Shown here: in pieces, positions 9,490 through 18,503 of the stretch
How the letters are laid out: each line of letters starts with the position of its first letter
How positions within the stretch are numbered: position 1 is the stretch's first letter
Origin: Catenulispora sp. GP43
GTDB taxonomy: Bacteria; Actinomycetota; Actinomycetes; Streptomycetales; Catenulisporaceae
Direction of reading: 5' to 3'
Assembly (NCBI RefSeq): GCF_041260665.1
Contig: NZ_JBGCCT010000032.1
Coordinates: 62,001 to 126,000, forward strand
DNA length: 64,000 bases
The notes under the pieces: generated by a model
The model's input: the letters and a program-made list of their open reading frames with translations, nothing else
Databases searched by the model: none
Told to the model about the DNA's origin: nothing
Translations under genes and position numbers: made by a program

Positions 9490-11372
9490 GTCAGAGCCCC
9501 CAAAGCCCTCACATACCGCCCCAGCGCGTTGATCGGGAAGACCAACCGGTACAGGTGGTAGTTCAGGTAGAAGTCCCCCGGGAAACCGGTCCCGGTGTAG
9601 TGGTCCTCGTCCCACGTCCCGTCCGGGCGCTGTGTGCGCACCAGGAACCGGACGCCGTGCTCGGCCGCCGTCCCGCGCTCCTCCCCCGCCGCCAGCAACG
9701 CCAGCAGTGCCCAGGCGGTCTGCGAAGCCGTCGAGACGCCGCGCCCGATCCACCGCTTGTCGCGGTAGGAGCGCAGGTCCTCACCCCAGCCGCCGTCGTC
9801 GTTCTGGTGCTCCTCGAGCCAGCGGACGGCGCGGCGGACCATCTCGTCCTGCGGGTCCACGCCGGCCGCGACCATCGCCGGGACCGCCGCACCGGTGCCG
9901 TAGACGTGGTTGGCGCCCCAGCGCCCGAACCAGGATCCGTCGCTCTCCTGCGCGCGCACCAGCCAGTCCAGCGCGCGCCGCGAGGCCGGGGAGCCGGCGC
10001 GGCCCAGTGCCGCATAGGCCTCCAGGGTGTGCGCGGTGACGTCGGCGGTCGGCGGGTCGATGACCGCGCCGAAGTCGCAGAACGGCAGCTTGAGCGCCAG
10101 GGTGCGGGTGTTGTCGGCGTCGAAGGCGCCGTAGCCGCCGTCCTTGCTGGCCATGCCCTCCAGCCACTCCACGCCGCGCCGGATCGCGGCGGGCGCGTCG
10201 GGGTGCGCGACGCGGTTCAGGGCGATCAGCACCTCGGCGGTGTCGTCGACGTCGGGGTAGCCGTCGTTGTCGAACTCGAAGGCCCAGCCGCCGGGGGCCA
10301 CGCGCGGGCGGCGCACCGACCAGTCGCCGGGGTTGGTGATCTCCTCCCCCAGCACCCAGTCGGCGGCCCTCACCAGCGCCGGGTGGTCCTCGGGCAGGTC
10401 GGCGTCACGCAGCGCGGTCATGGCCAGGACGGTGTCCCACACCGGGGACTGGCAGGCCTCCAGGCGGCGTCCGCGCTCGTCGCGGATCGTGAACCGGTCC
10501 AGGCCCTCGATGCCCTTGCGCATCACCGGGTGGTCGACGCCGTAGCCGAGCAGGTTCAGCGCCATCAGCGAGTACACCCACGGCGGCTGGATCCCGCCCC
10601 AGGAACCGTCAGCCTCCTGGCGCGCGATGATCCAGTCGGCGGAGCGGCGCAGCGCCGCGTCCCGCACAGACCGCGACGGCCGCCGCTCATAGACGTGCAA
10701 AGCGCGGTCGAGCGCGCTGAAGAAGCCGCGCTTGGCCGGGACGGGCCGGCCGGTCCGCAGCTCTTTGAGGTCGAAGCCGAGCGGCCGGACCGGCCGCAGG
10801 GCGTTGACGATGGTCAGCGGCACCACGGTCTGCCGGGCCCAGCAGGCCCAGTCGTAGACGTTGAGCGGGAACCACTTCGGCAGGTAGATCAGCTCCGGCG
10901 GCATCACCGGCAGGTCCGACCACTGCCATTCGCCGAACAGCGCGAGCCAGATGCGGGTGAAGACCCGGCTGGCCTCGATGCCGCCGGCTTCCAGGATGTG
11001 TGCACGGGCGGCGATCATGTGCTCGGCGTCCGGGGAGTCGCCGGCCATCTTCAGGGCGGCGTAGGCCTCGATGGTCGTGGACAGGTCGGCCGGGCCGTCG
11101 AAGAAGTTCGCCCAGGTGCCGTCGGCGCGCTGCTGGGAGCGGATCCAGTCGCCGGCCTCGCGGGTCACCTCGTCGGTGCGGATGCCCAGGAACTGGCGCA
11201 GCAGCAGGTCTTCGGCGTCCATGGTGACGTTCGTCTCGAGCTCGCCCTTCCACCAGCCCGCGGCGTCCTGCAGGCCGAGCAGGTGGTCGGCGGCCGCCTT
11301 GAGCGCGGCGGCCGCTCCGGAGGGGTCAGCGGACCCGGTCGTGGTGAGGTCGGCGGCGATGAGGTCGGTCAC
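9486..11372 (-). CDS. shc: Squalene-hopene cyclase
   Basis: Membrane-associated class II triterpene cyclase turning squalene into hopene/diplopterol. The 628-residue length is normal. The catalytic DVDDTA motif is at residues 374-379, with Asp376 the expected proton donor. Several QW motifs are visible, such as QESDGSWFGRW, QNDDGGWGED and QRPDGTWDED. GTG 11372 is chosen because an AGGGG ribosome site sits just upstream and the homology (ALKAAADHLLGLQDAAGWWKGELETN) follows. The longer frame upstream overlaps the polyprenyl synthase. It starts 8 bases after the polyprenyl synthase stop and its own stop overlaps hpnG. Confidence 0.97.
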   Translation of the reverse strand: MTDLIAADLTTTGSADPSGAAAALKAAADHLLGLQDAAGWWKGELETNVTMDAEDLLLRQFLGIRTDEVTREAGDWIRSQQRADGTWANFFDGPADLSTTIEAYAALKMAGDSPDAEHMIAARAHILEAGGIEASRVFTRIWLALFGEWQWSDLPVMPPELIYLPKWFPLNVYDWACWARQTVVPLTIVNALRPVRPLGFDLKELRTGRPVPAKRGFFSALDRALHVYERRPSRSVRDAALRRSADWIIARQEADGSWGGIQPPWVYSLMALNLLGYGVDHPVMRKGIEGLDRFTIRDERGRRLEACQSPVWDTVLAMTALRDADLPEDHPALVRAADWVLGEEITNPGDWSVRRPRVAPGGWAFEFDNDGYPDVDDTAEVLIALNRVAHPDAPAAIRRGVEWLEGMASKDGGYGAFDADNTRTLALKLPFCDFGAVIDPPTADVTAHTLEAYAALGRAGSPASRRALDWLVRAQESDGSWFGRWGANHVYGTGAAVPAMVAAGVDPQDEMVRRAVRWLEEHQNDDGGWGEDLRSYRDKRWIGRGVSTASQTAWALLALLAAGEERGTAAEHGVRFLVRTQRPDGTWDEDHYTGTGFPGDFYLNYHLYRLVFPINALGRYVRALGALT

Positions 11373-11380
11373 GGGTTCCC

Positions 11381-12397
11381 CTAGTTGTCCCGGTGGGTGA
11401 CGAAGCGCGCCACGGCCAGGAACTCGGCGCGCACGTCGTCCGGGATGTCGGCGGTGGCCAGCCGGGCCTCGGCGGCGGCGATCCGGGCGTCGGCGGCGGA
11501 CTCGGCCCAGGCCCGGCCGCCGGCCTCCTCGATCAGGGCCGCGGCCTGGACCAGCTGCGGTTCGGTCAGCGGCTCGGTCTGCGTGTACAGCAGGGCCAGC
11601 CGGGCCGAGGCCGGGGTGCCGGCGCCGAGCGCCGCGGTCACCGGCAGCGACTTCTTGCGTGAGCGCAGGTCGTTGAGCACCGGCTTGCCGGTCACCTCCG
11701 GCTCGCCCCAGATGCCGAGCAGGTCGTCGACCAGCTGGAAGGCCAGGCCCAGGTCCTCGCCGAACCCGGACAGCGCCAGGGCCAGCCGGTTCGGCGCCTC
11801 GGCCAGCACCGCGCCGATCGAGCAGGAGCAGGCGAACAGCGCCGCGGTCTTGTCCATCGACATCACCGTGCACTCGTCCAGCGAGACGTCGGTGCGGGTC
11901 TCGAAGCCCAGGTCGAGCGCCTGGCCGGCGATGAGTTTGCGGGTGGTGGCGGCTATGTGCCGGGCGGCCCGGTGCGCGCCGGTGGTGCCGCGGTCCAGCA
12001 GCACCTCCTCGGCCAGCGCCAGCAGCGCGTCGCCGGCCAGGATCGCGGCCGGGACGCCGAAGACGGTCCAGGCGGCCGGGCGGTGCCGGCGCATGCGGTC
12101 GTTGTCCATGACGTCGTCGTGCAGCAGGGAGAAGGCGTGCACGAACTCGACCGCGACCGCGGCCGGCACCACGCGCGCCATGTCGGCGCCGGCGGCCCGG
12201 CCGGACAGCAGCGCCATCGCCGGCCGCAGGGCCTTGCCGCCGGCCGGGCCCTTCGGCGCCGAGCCGTCGGCCTCGACCCAGCCGAAGTGGTACGCCGCGA
12301 CCCGGCGCATCCGGGGGTCCAGCCGTTCGACGGCGGCGCGCATGGCCGCCTCGACCAGCTCGCGGCCGGCGGTCACGGCGTGCGGGACGACTGTCAT
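11381..12397 (-). CDS. Polyprenyl diphosphate synthase (likely farnesyl diphosphate synthase)
   Basis: Trans-isoprenyl diphosphate synthase of 338 residues. It shows the first aspartate-rich motif in LLHDDVMDND followed by RRHRP, and the second in FQLVDDLLGIWG, where DDLLG replaces the textbook DDxxD. In this cluster it should supply C15 farnesyl diphosphate to HpnD; a longer product cannot be excluded by eye. ATG 12397 overlaps the hpnE stop as ATGA. The similar gene in Streptomyces hopanoid clusters occupies the same place between hpnE and shc. Confidence 0.9.
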   Translation of the reverse strand: MTVVPHAVTAGRELVEAAMRAAVERLDPRMRRVAAYHFGWVEADGSAPKGPAGGKALRPAMALLSGRAAGADMARVVPAAVAVEFVHAFSLLHDDVMDNDRMRRHRPAAWTVFGVPAAILAGDALLALAEEVLLDRGTTGAHRAARHIAATTRKLIAGQALDLGFETRTDVSLDECTVMSMDKTAALFACSCSIGAVLAEAPNRLALALSGFGEDLGLAFQLVDDLLGIWGEPEVTGKPVLNDLRSRKKSLPVTAALGAGTPASARLALLYTQTEPLTEPQLVQAAALIEEAGGRAWAESAADARIAAAEARLATADIPDDVRAEFLAVARFVTHRDN

Positions 12398-13734
12398 CGG
12401 ACGTTGCCTTTCTGCAGGTGGCGACGGCACAGGCGGGCGGCCGTCAGTCCGCTGCGCACCGCGCCCTCCATGGTGTCGGGCCAGCCCGTGGCGGTCCACG
12501 CGCCGGCGAGGAAGAGCCCTGGTACGGCGGTCTCGGCGGCCGGCCGCAGGGCCCCTGAGCCCGGCGTCTGGCGGAACGTGGCGTGCCGCTCGCGGGTGAC
12601 GAAGAACTCCGCGACCCGCGCGCGCCGGGCCTGCGGCAGCGCCTCGGCCAGCGCCGGCAGGAACGCCTCCCGGATCTGCGCGACCGGCGCGTCGATCCAC
12701 TGCCCGGCCGCGGACACGACGCTGCTCACGTACTGGCCCTGGCCGTGTCCGGGTTCGAGCCCAGCGGCGCCGGTGCGGTCGAAGACCCACTGCACCGGGG
12801 AGTCGACGACGGCGGCGAACGGGGAGTCCAGAACGGGGCGGTCGTAGAGCACGTGCACGTCGACGATCGGCGAGGACGCCAGGCCCGCCCAGCTCGCCCG
12901 GTCCGGGCACGCCGCCTCGGGCACCAGCGCGGCGGCGGCCGGATGCGGCACCGCGACGATCACCGCCTCGGCGTCCACCGGGAAGCCGTCCACGACCAGC
13001 CGGTTCCCGGAGACGACCTGCTCGACCTTGGTCTTCAGGTGCACGCCGCGCAGCGTCTTCTCGGCGGCGCGGCCGTGCAGCTCGCCCAGCGGGATGCGCG
13101 GGACGCCGATGTCGGCGGCGTCGGCCCGGCCGAGCAGCGCCTTCTGAATCACCATCGCCGACAGCCCGAGCGAGGCCTCGTCCACGCCGCAGTTCAGCGC
13201 CGCGGTGACGAACAGCTCCCACAGGTAGCGGCGGGTGCGGTCGCTCTGGCCGTGCCGGTCGAGCCAGTAGCCCAGGCTCATCGCGTCCACATGCGGGTCT
13301 GCCGGGTCGACCTTGCGCATCGCCAGAGAGGCCGAGGCGGCGCGCAGCCGCTCGGCCGGGGAGAGCAGGGAGTAGGTGGCCAGCGCCGGGAGCAGGTGCA
13401 GCGGGCCGGGCAGGCCGGTGCGCCGCAGGCGGGCCTCGGGGCGCTCGTCGGGGGTCAGGATCCGCAGGTCGAAGCGGTCCTGCAGGTCGATGCCGTGCGC
13501 GGTGCCCAGGCGCTGCAGCAGGCCGCGGTAGGCGGTGAAGGCGCGCAGCATCACATGCTGGCCGTTGTCCACGGTCAGGTCCGGGCCGCCGTCGGAGCCC
13601 GCGCGTTGGAAGGAGTGCGTGGCCCCGCCCAGGCGCGGACGGGCCTCGTACAGCTCCACGTCGATCCCGGACTCCTGGAGCGCGACGGCCGCCGCGATGC
13701 CGGCCAGGCCGCCGCCGACCACCGCCACGCTCAC
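12394..13734 (-). CDS. hpnE: Hydroxysqualene dehydroxylase / squalene-associated FAD enzyme HpnE
   Basis: A 446-residue FAD-dependent amine-oxidase-fold protein that in the HpnCDE pathway reduces hydroxysqualene to squalene. The Rossmann FAD motif VVGGGLAGIAAAVALQ is at the N-terminus, followed by LYEARPRLGGATHSF; the C-terminal FAD contact is in GLFLAGAWTATGWPDTMEGAVRSG. The GTG start overlaps the hpnD stop (GTGA) and the stop overlaps the polyprenyl synthase ATG, so translation is coupled on both sides. Phytoene desaturase-like proteins share the fold, but the hpnC-D-E order fixes the role. Confidence 0.93.
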   Translation of the reverse strand: MSVAVVGGGLAGIAAAVALQESGIDVELYEARPRLGGATHSFQRAGSDGGPDLTVDNGQHVMLRAFTAYRGLLQRLGTAHGIDLQDRFDLRILTPDERPEARLRRTGLPGPLHLLPALATYSLLSPAERLRAASASLAMRKVDPADPHVDAMSLGYWLDRHGQSDRTRRYLWELFVTAALNCGVDEASLGLSAMVIQKALLGRADAADIGVPRIPLGELHGRAAEKTLRGVHLKTKVEQVVSGNRLVVDGFPVDAEAVIVAVPHPAAAALVPEAACPDRASWAGLASSPIVDVHVLYDRPVLDSPFAAVVDSPVQWVFDRTGAAGLEPGHGQGQYVSSVVSAAGQWIDAPVAQIREAFLPALAEALPQARRARVAEFFVTRERHATFRQTPGSGALRPAAETAVPGLFLAGAWTATGWPDTMEGAVRSGLTAARLCRRHLQKGNVR

Positions 13735-14609
13735 GGCGTCACCCCGGCCAGCGCGCGGGCCGCGACCACGCCCTTCTCCCAGGCCGGGAGCGACATGCGG
13801 GCGTTCAGGGCGCTGATCGGCTGCTCGGCGATGCGGATGAGCAGCCGGCGGTAGATCCCGGCCATGGCCGCGGTGCAGGCGGCGCTGCGCCGGTCCAGCA
13901 GCGGCAGCAGTTTCAGCCCGGTGTCGTACCAGCCGCGGGCGCTGGCCGCCTGGTCGCGGACCAGCGCGGCCAGGTCGGCCTCGTCGTCGACGAAGCGGTC
14001 GTGCTCGTCGATCTTCAGGGTGCAGCCGTGCCGGACCAGTTCGTCGGCCGGCAGGTAGACGCGGCCCATGAGGCCGTCCTCGCGGATGTCGCGCAGGATG
14101 TTGGTCAGCTGGAGCGCGACGCCGAGGGAGTCGGCGTAGCCGGAGGCCTCGTCCAGGCGGGCGGGATCGACGCCGTAGACGCCGAGCGAGAGCCGGCCGA
14201 TGGAGCCCGCGACGCAGCGGCAGTAGAAGGTCAGCTCGTCGGCGGTGGCGTAGTCGGTGCCCCGGACGTCGGCCTCGCAGCCGTCGATGAGTTCGTCGAA
14301 GGCGGCCAGCGGGATCGGGTGCCGCTTCGCGGCGTCGGCCAGCGCGACCAGCACCGGGTCCTCGGGGTGCTCCTCGATGCGGTGCAGCTCCTGGCGCGCG
14401 GTGTCCAGCTGCGCCAGGCGCTCGCCGCGGGTCTGCGAGCCGTCGCCGATGTCGTCGACGCGCCGGGCGAAGGCGTAGACGGCGGACAGCGCCTGCCGCT
14501 TGGTGGTGGGCAGCAGGCGGATGCCGTACGCGAAGTTCCGGGCCCGGGAGCGGACCACCCGTTCGCAGTGCTCGTAGGCGGCTTGCGGGTCGATGCTCGC
14601 TCGGCTCAC
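13731..14609 (-). CDS. hpnD: Presqualene diphosphate synthase HpnD
   Basis: Trans-isoprenyl head-to-head synthase of 292 residues that joins two farnesyl diphosphates into presqualene diphosphate. Both aspartate motifs are present: FARRVDDIGDG near residue 50 and TNILRDIREDGLMGRVYLP near 160-180. The GTG start overlaps the hpnC stop by GTGA and its own stop overlaps hpnE. It is homologous to its neighbour HpnC but keeps the more canonical substrate motifs. Confidence 0.95.
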   Translation of the reverse strand: MSRASIDPQAAYEHCERVVRSRARNFAYGIRLLPTTKRQALSAVYAFARRVDDIGDGSQTRGERLAQLDTARQELHRIEEHPEDPVLVALADAAKRHPIPLAAFDELIDGCEADVRGTDYATADELTFYCRCVAGSIGRLSLGVYGVDPARLDEASGYADSLGVALQLTNILRDIREDGLMGRVYLPADELVRHGCTLKIDEHDRFVDDEADLAALVRDQAASARGWYDTGLKLLPLLDRRSAACTAAMAGIYRRLLIRIAEQPISALNARMSLPAWEKGVVAARALAGVTP

Positions 14610-15514
14610 TTGGTCACGTCCCTTCCGAGGATCAGCAGGGCTTCGCCGAGCGTCCGCGCGCGGCCGGGGCGCAGGCGGGCGGCATGCACGTCGTAGGCGC
14701 CGCCGCGCAGCGCCGCCAGGGTGGCGCGGCCGCCGGCCAGGTAGCCGGCGACCGCGATCCGGGCCCAGCCGTCGAGCTTGCCGATCAGCGGGGCGCCGTC
14801 GTCCAGCAGCGCCGCGGCGCGCTCGGCGTTGCGGGCCACCACGCCGCGCAGCCTGGTCGGGGTGGTGGCGGCGCCCAGGTCGGCGTCGGTGCAGCCGAAC
14901 AGCCGCAGGTCGTCGGCGGGCAGGTAGACCCGGCCGTCGGCGAAGTCCTCGGCGACGTCCTGGCAGTGCTCGATGACCTGCAGGGCGGTGCAGATGTGGT
15001 CGGACAGCGCGAGCCGCTCCGGGGACGCGGCGTCGAACACGTGCAGCACCAGGTGCCCGACCGGGTCCGCGGACAGCGCGCAGTACTCGACGAGCTGGTC
15101 CCAGGTGGCGTAGCGGTGGATCTCCTGGTCCTGGCGGTTGGCCTGGACCAGCTTGCGCAGCGGCGCCTCCGGGATCCCGTGCTCCCGGGCCACGGCGCCG
15201 ATGGCGCGCAGCGCCGGCAGCTCCGGGGCGGTGCCGGCGAAGATCCGGTCGATGTCCCGGTCCACCAGGTCGAACAGCCGCCCGCGCTCGGCCGGCGGCG
15301 CCTCGTCGCCGATGTCGTCGATCAGGCGGGCGTACCGGTAGACCGCACCGAGCGCCACCCGGTGCCGGGCCGGGAGGATGCGCAGCGCCACCGGGAAGTT
15401 CTCGCGGATGGTCCGCTCGGGCGGCATGGCCGGATCGCCGGCGCCCGGACGCGTGGCACTCGCCGCCCGCGGACCGGGTCCGCTAGCGGAGTCGAGCCGG
15501 CTGGCCTTCAGCAT
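14606..15514 (-). CDS. hpnC: Hydroxysqualene synthase HpnC
   Basis: Squalene/phytoene synthase-family protein of 302 residues that converts presqualene diphosphate to hydroxysqualene. It shows YRYARLIDDIGDEAP and EHCQDVAEDFADGRVYLP, the two aspartate motifs. It is the first gene of the leftward block. ATG 15514 is preferred because GAAGGGA lies eight bases upstream; an upstream in-frame start at 15547 has no comparable site. The ~25 residues before the synthase homology are Ala/Gly/Pro-rich. The operon promoter should lie in the 164-base divergent gap to the deacetylase gene. Confidence 0.93.
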   Translation of the reverse strand: MLKASRLDSASGPGPRAASATRPGAGDPAMPPERTIRENFPVALRILPARHRVALGAVYRYARLIDDIGDEAPPAERGRLFDLVDRDIDRIFAGTAPELPALRAIGAVAREHGIPEAPLRKLVQANRQDQEIHRYATWDQLVEYCALSADPVGHLVLHVFDAASPERLALSDHICTALQVIEHCQDVAEDFADGRVYLPADDLRLFGCTDADLGAATTPTRLRGVVARNAERAAALLDDGAPLIGKLDGWARIAVAGYLAGGRATLAALRGGAYDVHAARLRPGRARTLGEALLILGRDVTK

Positions 15515-15678
15515 CAGTGGAATCCCTTCGCCTCTCCAGCAACGCAATCAGCACTCGGCCCTCCCGTCCCCTTTTCCTGATCCATTCGAGGGTCCCCATC
15601 GGCTCGGCACGCGGAAGGGGGTTGATCCGGGCAGTCGCGCCGGGGTGTGATCGGCACCGGCGCGGGAAGATGCCGGGC

Positions 15679-16401
15679 ATGCGTTCGGTGGCTGTCGCGG
15701 CGGCGGGCGCGGCGATCGGCGCGGCCGGGCTGGGCCTGGCGCACGTCGGGCCCGCCGCGAGCTGGCTGCCGCCGGTGCGCCGGCGCTTCTGGCCGGCGCT
15801 GGACGCCCGGGGGCGGGCCGACCACGTGGCGCTGACCTTCGACGACGGGCCGGACCCGGTCAGCACGCCGCGCTTCTGGGACCTGCTGGACGAGCTGGAC
15901 GTGCGCGCGACGTTCTTCGTGCTGGGCTCGCGGGCGGCACGGCACCCCGAGGTGGTCGCCGAGACCGCGGCGCGCGGGCACGAGGTGGCGGTGCACGGCT
16001 GGACGCACCAGCCGCAGTGGCTGCCCAGCCCGCAGCGGGACGTGACCGAGCTGCGGCTGGCCCGGGACGTGGTGGAGCAGGCCTGCGGGGCGCGGCCGGT
16101 GTGGTTCCGGCCCCCGTTCGGGGTGCTGACCACGGGGTTGTGGCGGGCGGCGCGGCGGGCCGAGCTGCGGCCGGTGCTGTGGGGCGCGTGGGGCCGGGAC
16201 TGGGAGGAGGACCGGTCGGCCGCCGAGGTGCGGCACACGGTGCTCGGCTCGGTGCGCGGGGGTACCACGGTGCTGCTGCACGACACGGCGCCGGACGGAC
16301 GCGGGGAGGCTTGGCGGACGACGCTGGAGGCGCTGCCGGGGATCGTCGAGCGCTGCCGGGGCGCCGGGTGGAACGTGGGGACGCTCGCGGAGCACTTCTG
16401 A
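15679..16401 (+). CDS. Polysaccharide deacetylase (NodB/CE4 family)
   Basis: A 240-residue protein with an N-terminal hydrophobic segment (signal or anchor) and a CE4 domain. Motif 1 is LTFDDGPD, motif 2 VAVHGWTH(Q) with the metal-binding H-x3-H, motif 3 RPPFG, and a late LLHD. It should remove N- or O-acetyl groups from an envelope glycan or glycolipid outside the membrane. ATG 15679 is preferred over ATG 15670 because GGGAAG, the only ribosome-like site, would abut the earlier codon. It diverges from hpnC and converges on the glycosyltransferase gene. Confidence 0.85.
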   Translation: MRSVAVAAAGAAIGAAGLGLAHVGPAASWLPPVRRRFWPALDARGRADHVALTFDDGPDPVSTPRFWDLLDELDVRATFFVLGSRAARHPEVVAETAARGHEVAVHGWTHQPQWLPSPQRDVTELRLARDVVEQACGARPVWFRPPFGVLTTGLWRAARRAELRPVLWGAWGRDWEEDRSAAEVRHTVLGSVRGGTTVLLHDTAPDGRGEAWRTTLEALPGIVERCRGAGWNVGTLAEHF

Positions 16402-16453
16402 GGGTGATGGGGCGCCGCCCATGACTCTTCCGCAGCAGCCATCGCGCCGCCCC

Positions 16454-17542
16454 TCACGACAACCCCACGCTGTTCAGCGCCGCCCCGAAAGCCGTCTCCC
16501 ACGGCGCCCGCACCGAGCCCGCCGAGGGCTTCGGCGTCTCCCGCTCCAGCGCCGCCAGTGCCGCGCGCACCACGTCCCGCGGCGCGGCGCCGGTGACGTC
16601 CGCGTACCCGAGCTCCAGCTCGTGCTGCAGGTTGTCGCGGCCGTGCCCGGGCACCACGTCCAGCAGCAACAGCCGCCGCCCGATGGCGCGCGCCTCGCTG
16701 CAGGTGTCGCCCGAGCTGGTGACCACCAGGTCGGCCGCCGCCATCAGCGCCGGCACCCGGTCGGAGTACCCCAGCGCCCGGACGCGCGGCTCGCGCCGCT
16801 GCACCTCTTGCAGCCGCGCTTCCAGCTCTTTGTTGCGTCCCGCGACCGCGAGCACGTGCACGCCCGCCCGACCGAGCGCGGCCGCCGCCTCGGCGACCGG
16901 GCCCAGGCCCCAGCTGCCGCTCATCAGCAGCACGCAGCGCGCGTCCGGCGGGATGCGGAACTCCTCGCGCGCTTCCTGCTTGCTCGGCGGTGAGTAGAAC
17001 GGTGTCCGCAGCGGGGCCGGGGCGACCACGGTCCGGGCGCCGGGGCGGTAGCGGCGCACGCCCGCGGCGGCGGTCTCGGAGGTCACCAGGAACAGGTCGG
17101 TGCTGTCGTGCACCCACAGCCGGTGCGGGGTGACGTCGGTGCAGAACACCATGTGCGGCGGGACAGCGACGCCGTCGCGGTGCAGGGCGTCGACCGCACC
17201 GGCGGCCGTGGAGAACACCGACACCACCAGCCCGGTCGGGCGCCGGTCGAGCAGATCACGCACGCGCGGCGCCAGCCGGGAGACCGCGGCCTTCTCGGTG
17301 GAGCGGGCCAGGCGGGTGCCGGGGCGCAGCGCGGAGAAGTGGAACGCGTCGTACACCCCCGGCACCGCCAGCAGCCGCCGGAACACCGCCTCCCCCGCCG
17401 CGCCGGACCGGCGGCCGAGCAGAGCCATCGCGTCCACGGTCGCCGTGGTCCAGCCGCGGTCGTGCAGCGAGTCCGCGCAGGCTGCCGCCATCACGTCGTG
17501 CCCCTGGCCCAAGGACCCGGACAGCAGCAACGCGTGCGGCAT
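16454..17542 (-). CDS. MGDG-synthase-like / GT28-family glycosyltransferase
   Basis: A 362-residue protein with an N-terminal lipid-acceptor half (SGSLGQGHDVMAAACADSL, as in the monogalactosyldiacylglycerol synthase domain) and a C-terminal nucleotide-sugar half (VVTSSGDTCSEARAIGRRLLLLDVVPGHGRDN). Family members transfer a sugar from UDP or GDP to diacylglycerol or another lipid at the inner membrane face. GGGAGG precedes ATG 17542. It starts 15 bases after the epimerase and is the last gene of a three-gene operon. With the deacetylase across the gap it may finish an amino-sugar glycolipid; a hopanoid acceptor is possible but unproven. Confidence 0.8.
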   Translation of the reverse strand: MPHALLLSGSLGQGHDVMAAACADSLHDRGWTTATVDAMALLGRRSGAAGEAVFRRLLAVPGVYDAFHFSALRPGTRLARSTEKAAVSRLAPRVRDLLDRRPTGLVVSVFSTAAGAVDALHRDGVAVPPHMVFCTDVTPHRLWVHDSTDLFLVTSETAAAGVRRYRPGARTVVAPAPLRTPFYSPPSKQEAREEFRIPPDARCVLLMSGSWGLGPVAEAAAALGRAGVHVLAVAGRNKELEARLQEVQRREPRVRALGYSDRVPALMAAADLVVTSSGDTCSEARAIGRRLLLLDVVPGHGRDNLQHELELGYADVTGAAPRDVVRAALAALERETPKPSAGSVRAPWETAFGAALNSVGLS

Positions 17543-17557
17543 CGCCTGCGGCCTCCC

Positions 17558-18490
17558 TCAGCGTGTCTCGGCCCGGTACCACTCGGCGTAGCGCCGCACA
17601 CCCTCGGTGAACCCGGTGGTCGGCGACCAGCCCAGCAGCCGCTTGGCCTTGGCGTTGGAGATCCGTGTGCCGGCGTAGTCCGCGGCGCGCGCCGGGACGT
17701 GCTCGACGGTGATCGGGCCGAGCAGGCCGTCCACGGTGTCGGCGATGTCCCGGACCGAGATCGGGATGGTGCCCTCCAGCGCGATGGTCTCGTCCTCGGC
17801 GGTCGGGGACAGCGCGAGCACGTGCGCGGCGGCCAGGTCCCGGACGTAGACGTAGTTGCGGGTCTGGCGGCCCTCGCCGGCGATGGTGATCGGCTGCCCG
17901 GCCAGCGCCGCCTGCACGAACTTGGCCACGACCAGGGCGTCGCGCATGCGCGGGCCGTAGGGGATGCCGTAGCGCAGGATCGTGAAGTGCTGGCCGTACA
18001 GCTCGCGGTAGCTCTGCACGGCCATCTCCGCGGCGAGCTTGGTGGCGACGTAGAGGTGGCCGCTGCGCCGCAGGTCGAACGGGACGTCCTCGGTCAGTTC
18101 GGCCAGACCGGCGCCGCCGCCCTCGCCGTCGGTGTGCGCGGCCCCGTACACCCACACCGTGCTGGCCAGCACGAACCGGTTCATGCCGACGCGCCGGGCG
18201 GCCTCCAAGGTGGTGCCGGTGCCCTCGACGTTCAGCCGCAGAGCGCGGACCGGGTCGTCGGTGACCTGCCCGACGTCGGCGGCGGCGGCCAGGTGGAAGA
18301 CCACCTCGCCGCCGTCCAGCGCCGTGGTCAGGCCGGCCAGGTCCAGGATGTCGGCCTGCCGGTACTCGGCGGCCGGGTTGAGCTTGCTGATCCGGCTGTC
18401 CACGACCACGACCTCGTGGCCGGCCTCGACGAGCGCGTCGACGACGTGCGAGCCGATGAAACCGCAGCCCCCGGTGACGACCGTGCGCAT
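17558..18490 (-). CDS. NAD-dependent nucleotide-sugar epimerase/dehydratase
   Basis: Extended SDR of 310 residues with the NAD motif VTGGCGFIGSH, the active-site region STVWVYG and the catalytic Tyr-x3-Lys in YVATK. The RYGIPYGPRM segment and VRDLAAAHVLAL are typical of UDP-glucose 4-epimerase-like enzymes. Product specificity cannot be read from sequence alone. ATG 18490 has GAGAGGAG seven bases upstream. It lies 13 bases after the aminotransferase and 15 bases before the glycosyltransferase on the same strand, so the three likely act on one sugar nucleotide. Confidence 0.85.
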   Translation of the reverse strand: MRTVVTGGCGFIGSHVVDALVEAGHEVVVVDSRISKLNPAAEYRQADILDLAGLTTALDGGEVVFHLAAAADVGQVTDDPVRALRLNVEGTGTTLEAARRVGMNRFVLASTVWVYGAAHTDGEGGGAGLAELTEDVPFDLRRSGHLYVATKLAAEMAVQSYRELYGQHFTILRYGIPYGPRMRDALVVAKFVQAALAGQPITIAGEGRQTRNYVYVRDLAAAHVLALSPTAEDETIALEGTIPISVRDIADTVDGLLGPITVEHVPARAADYAGTRISNAKAKRLLGWSPTTGFTEGVRRYAEWYRAETR

Positions 18491-18503
18491 CTGTGGGCTC
18501 CTC

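Noticed and set aside
9490-9753. Longer start for hpnG
   Set aside because: It would run far into shc; ATG 9489 with ATGA coupling is the better start.
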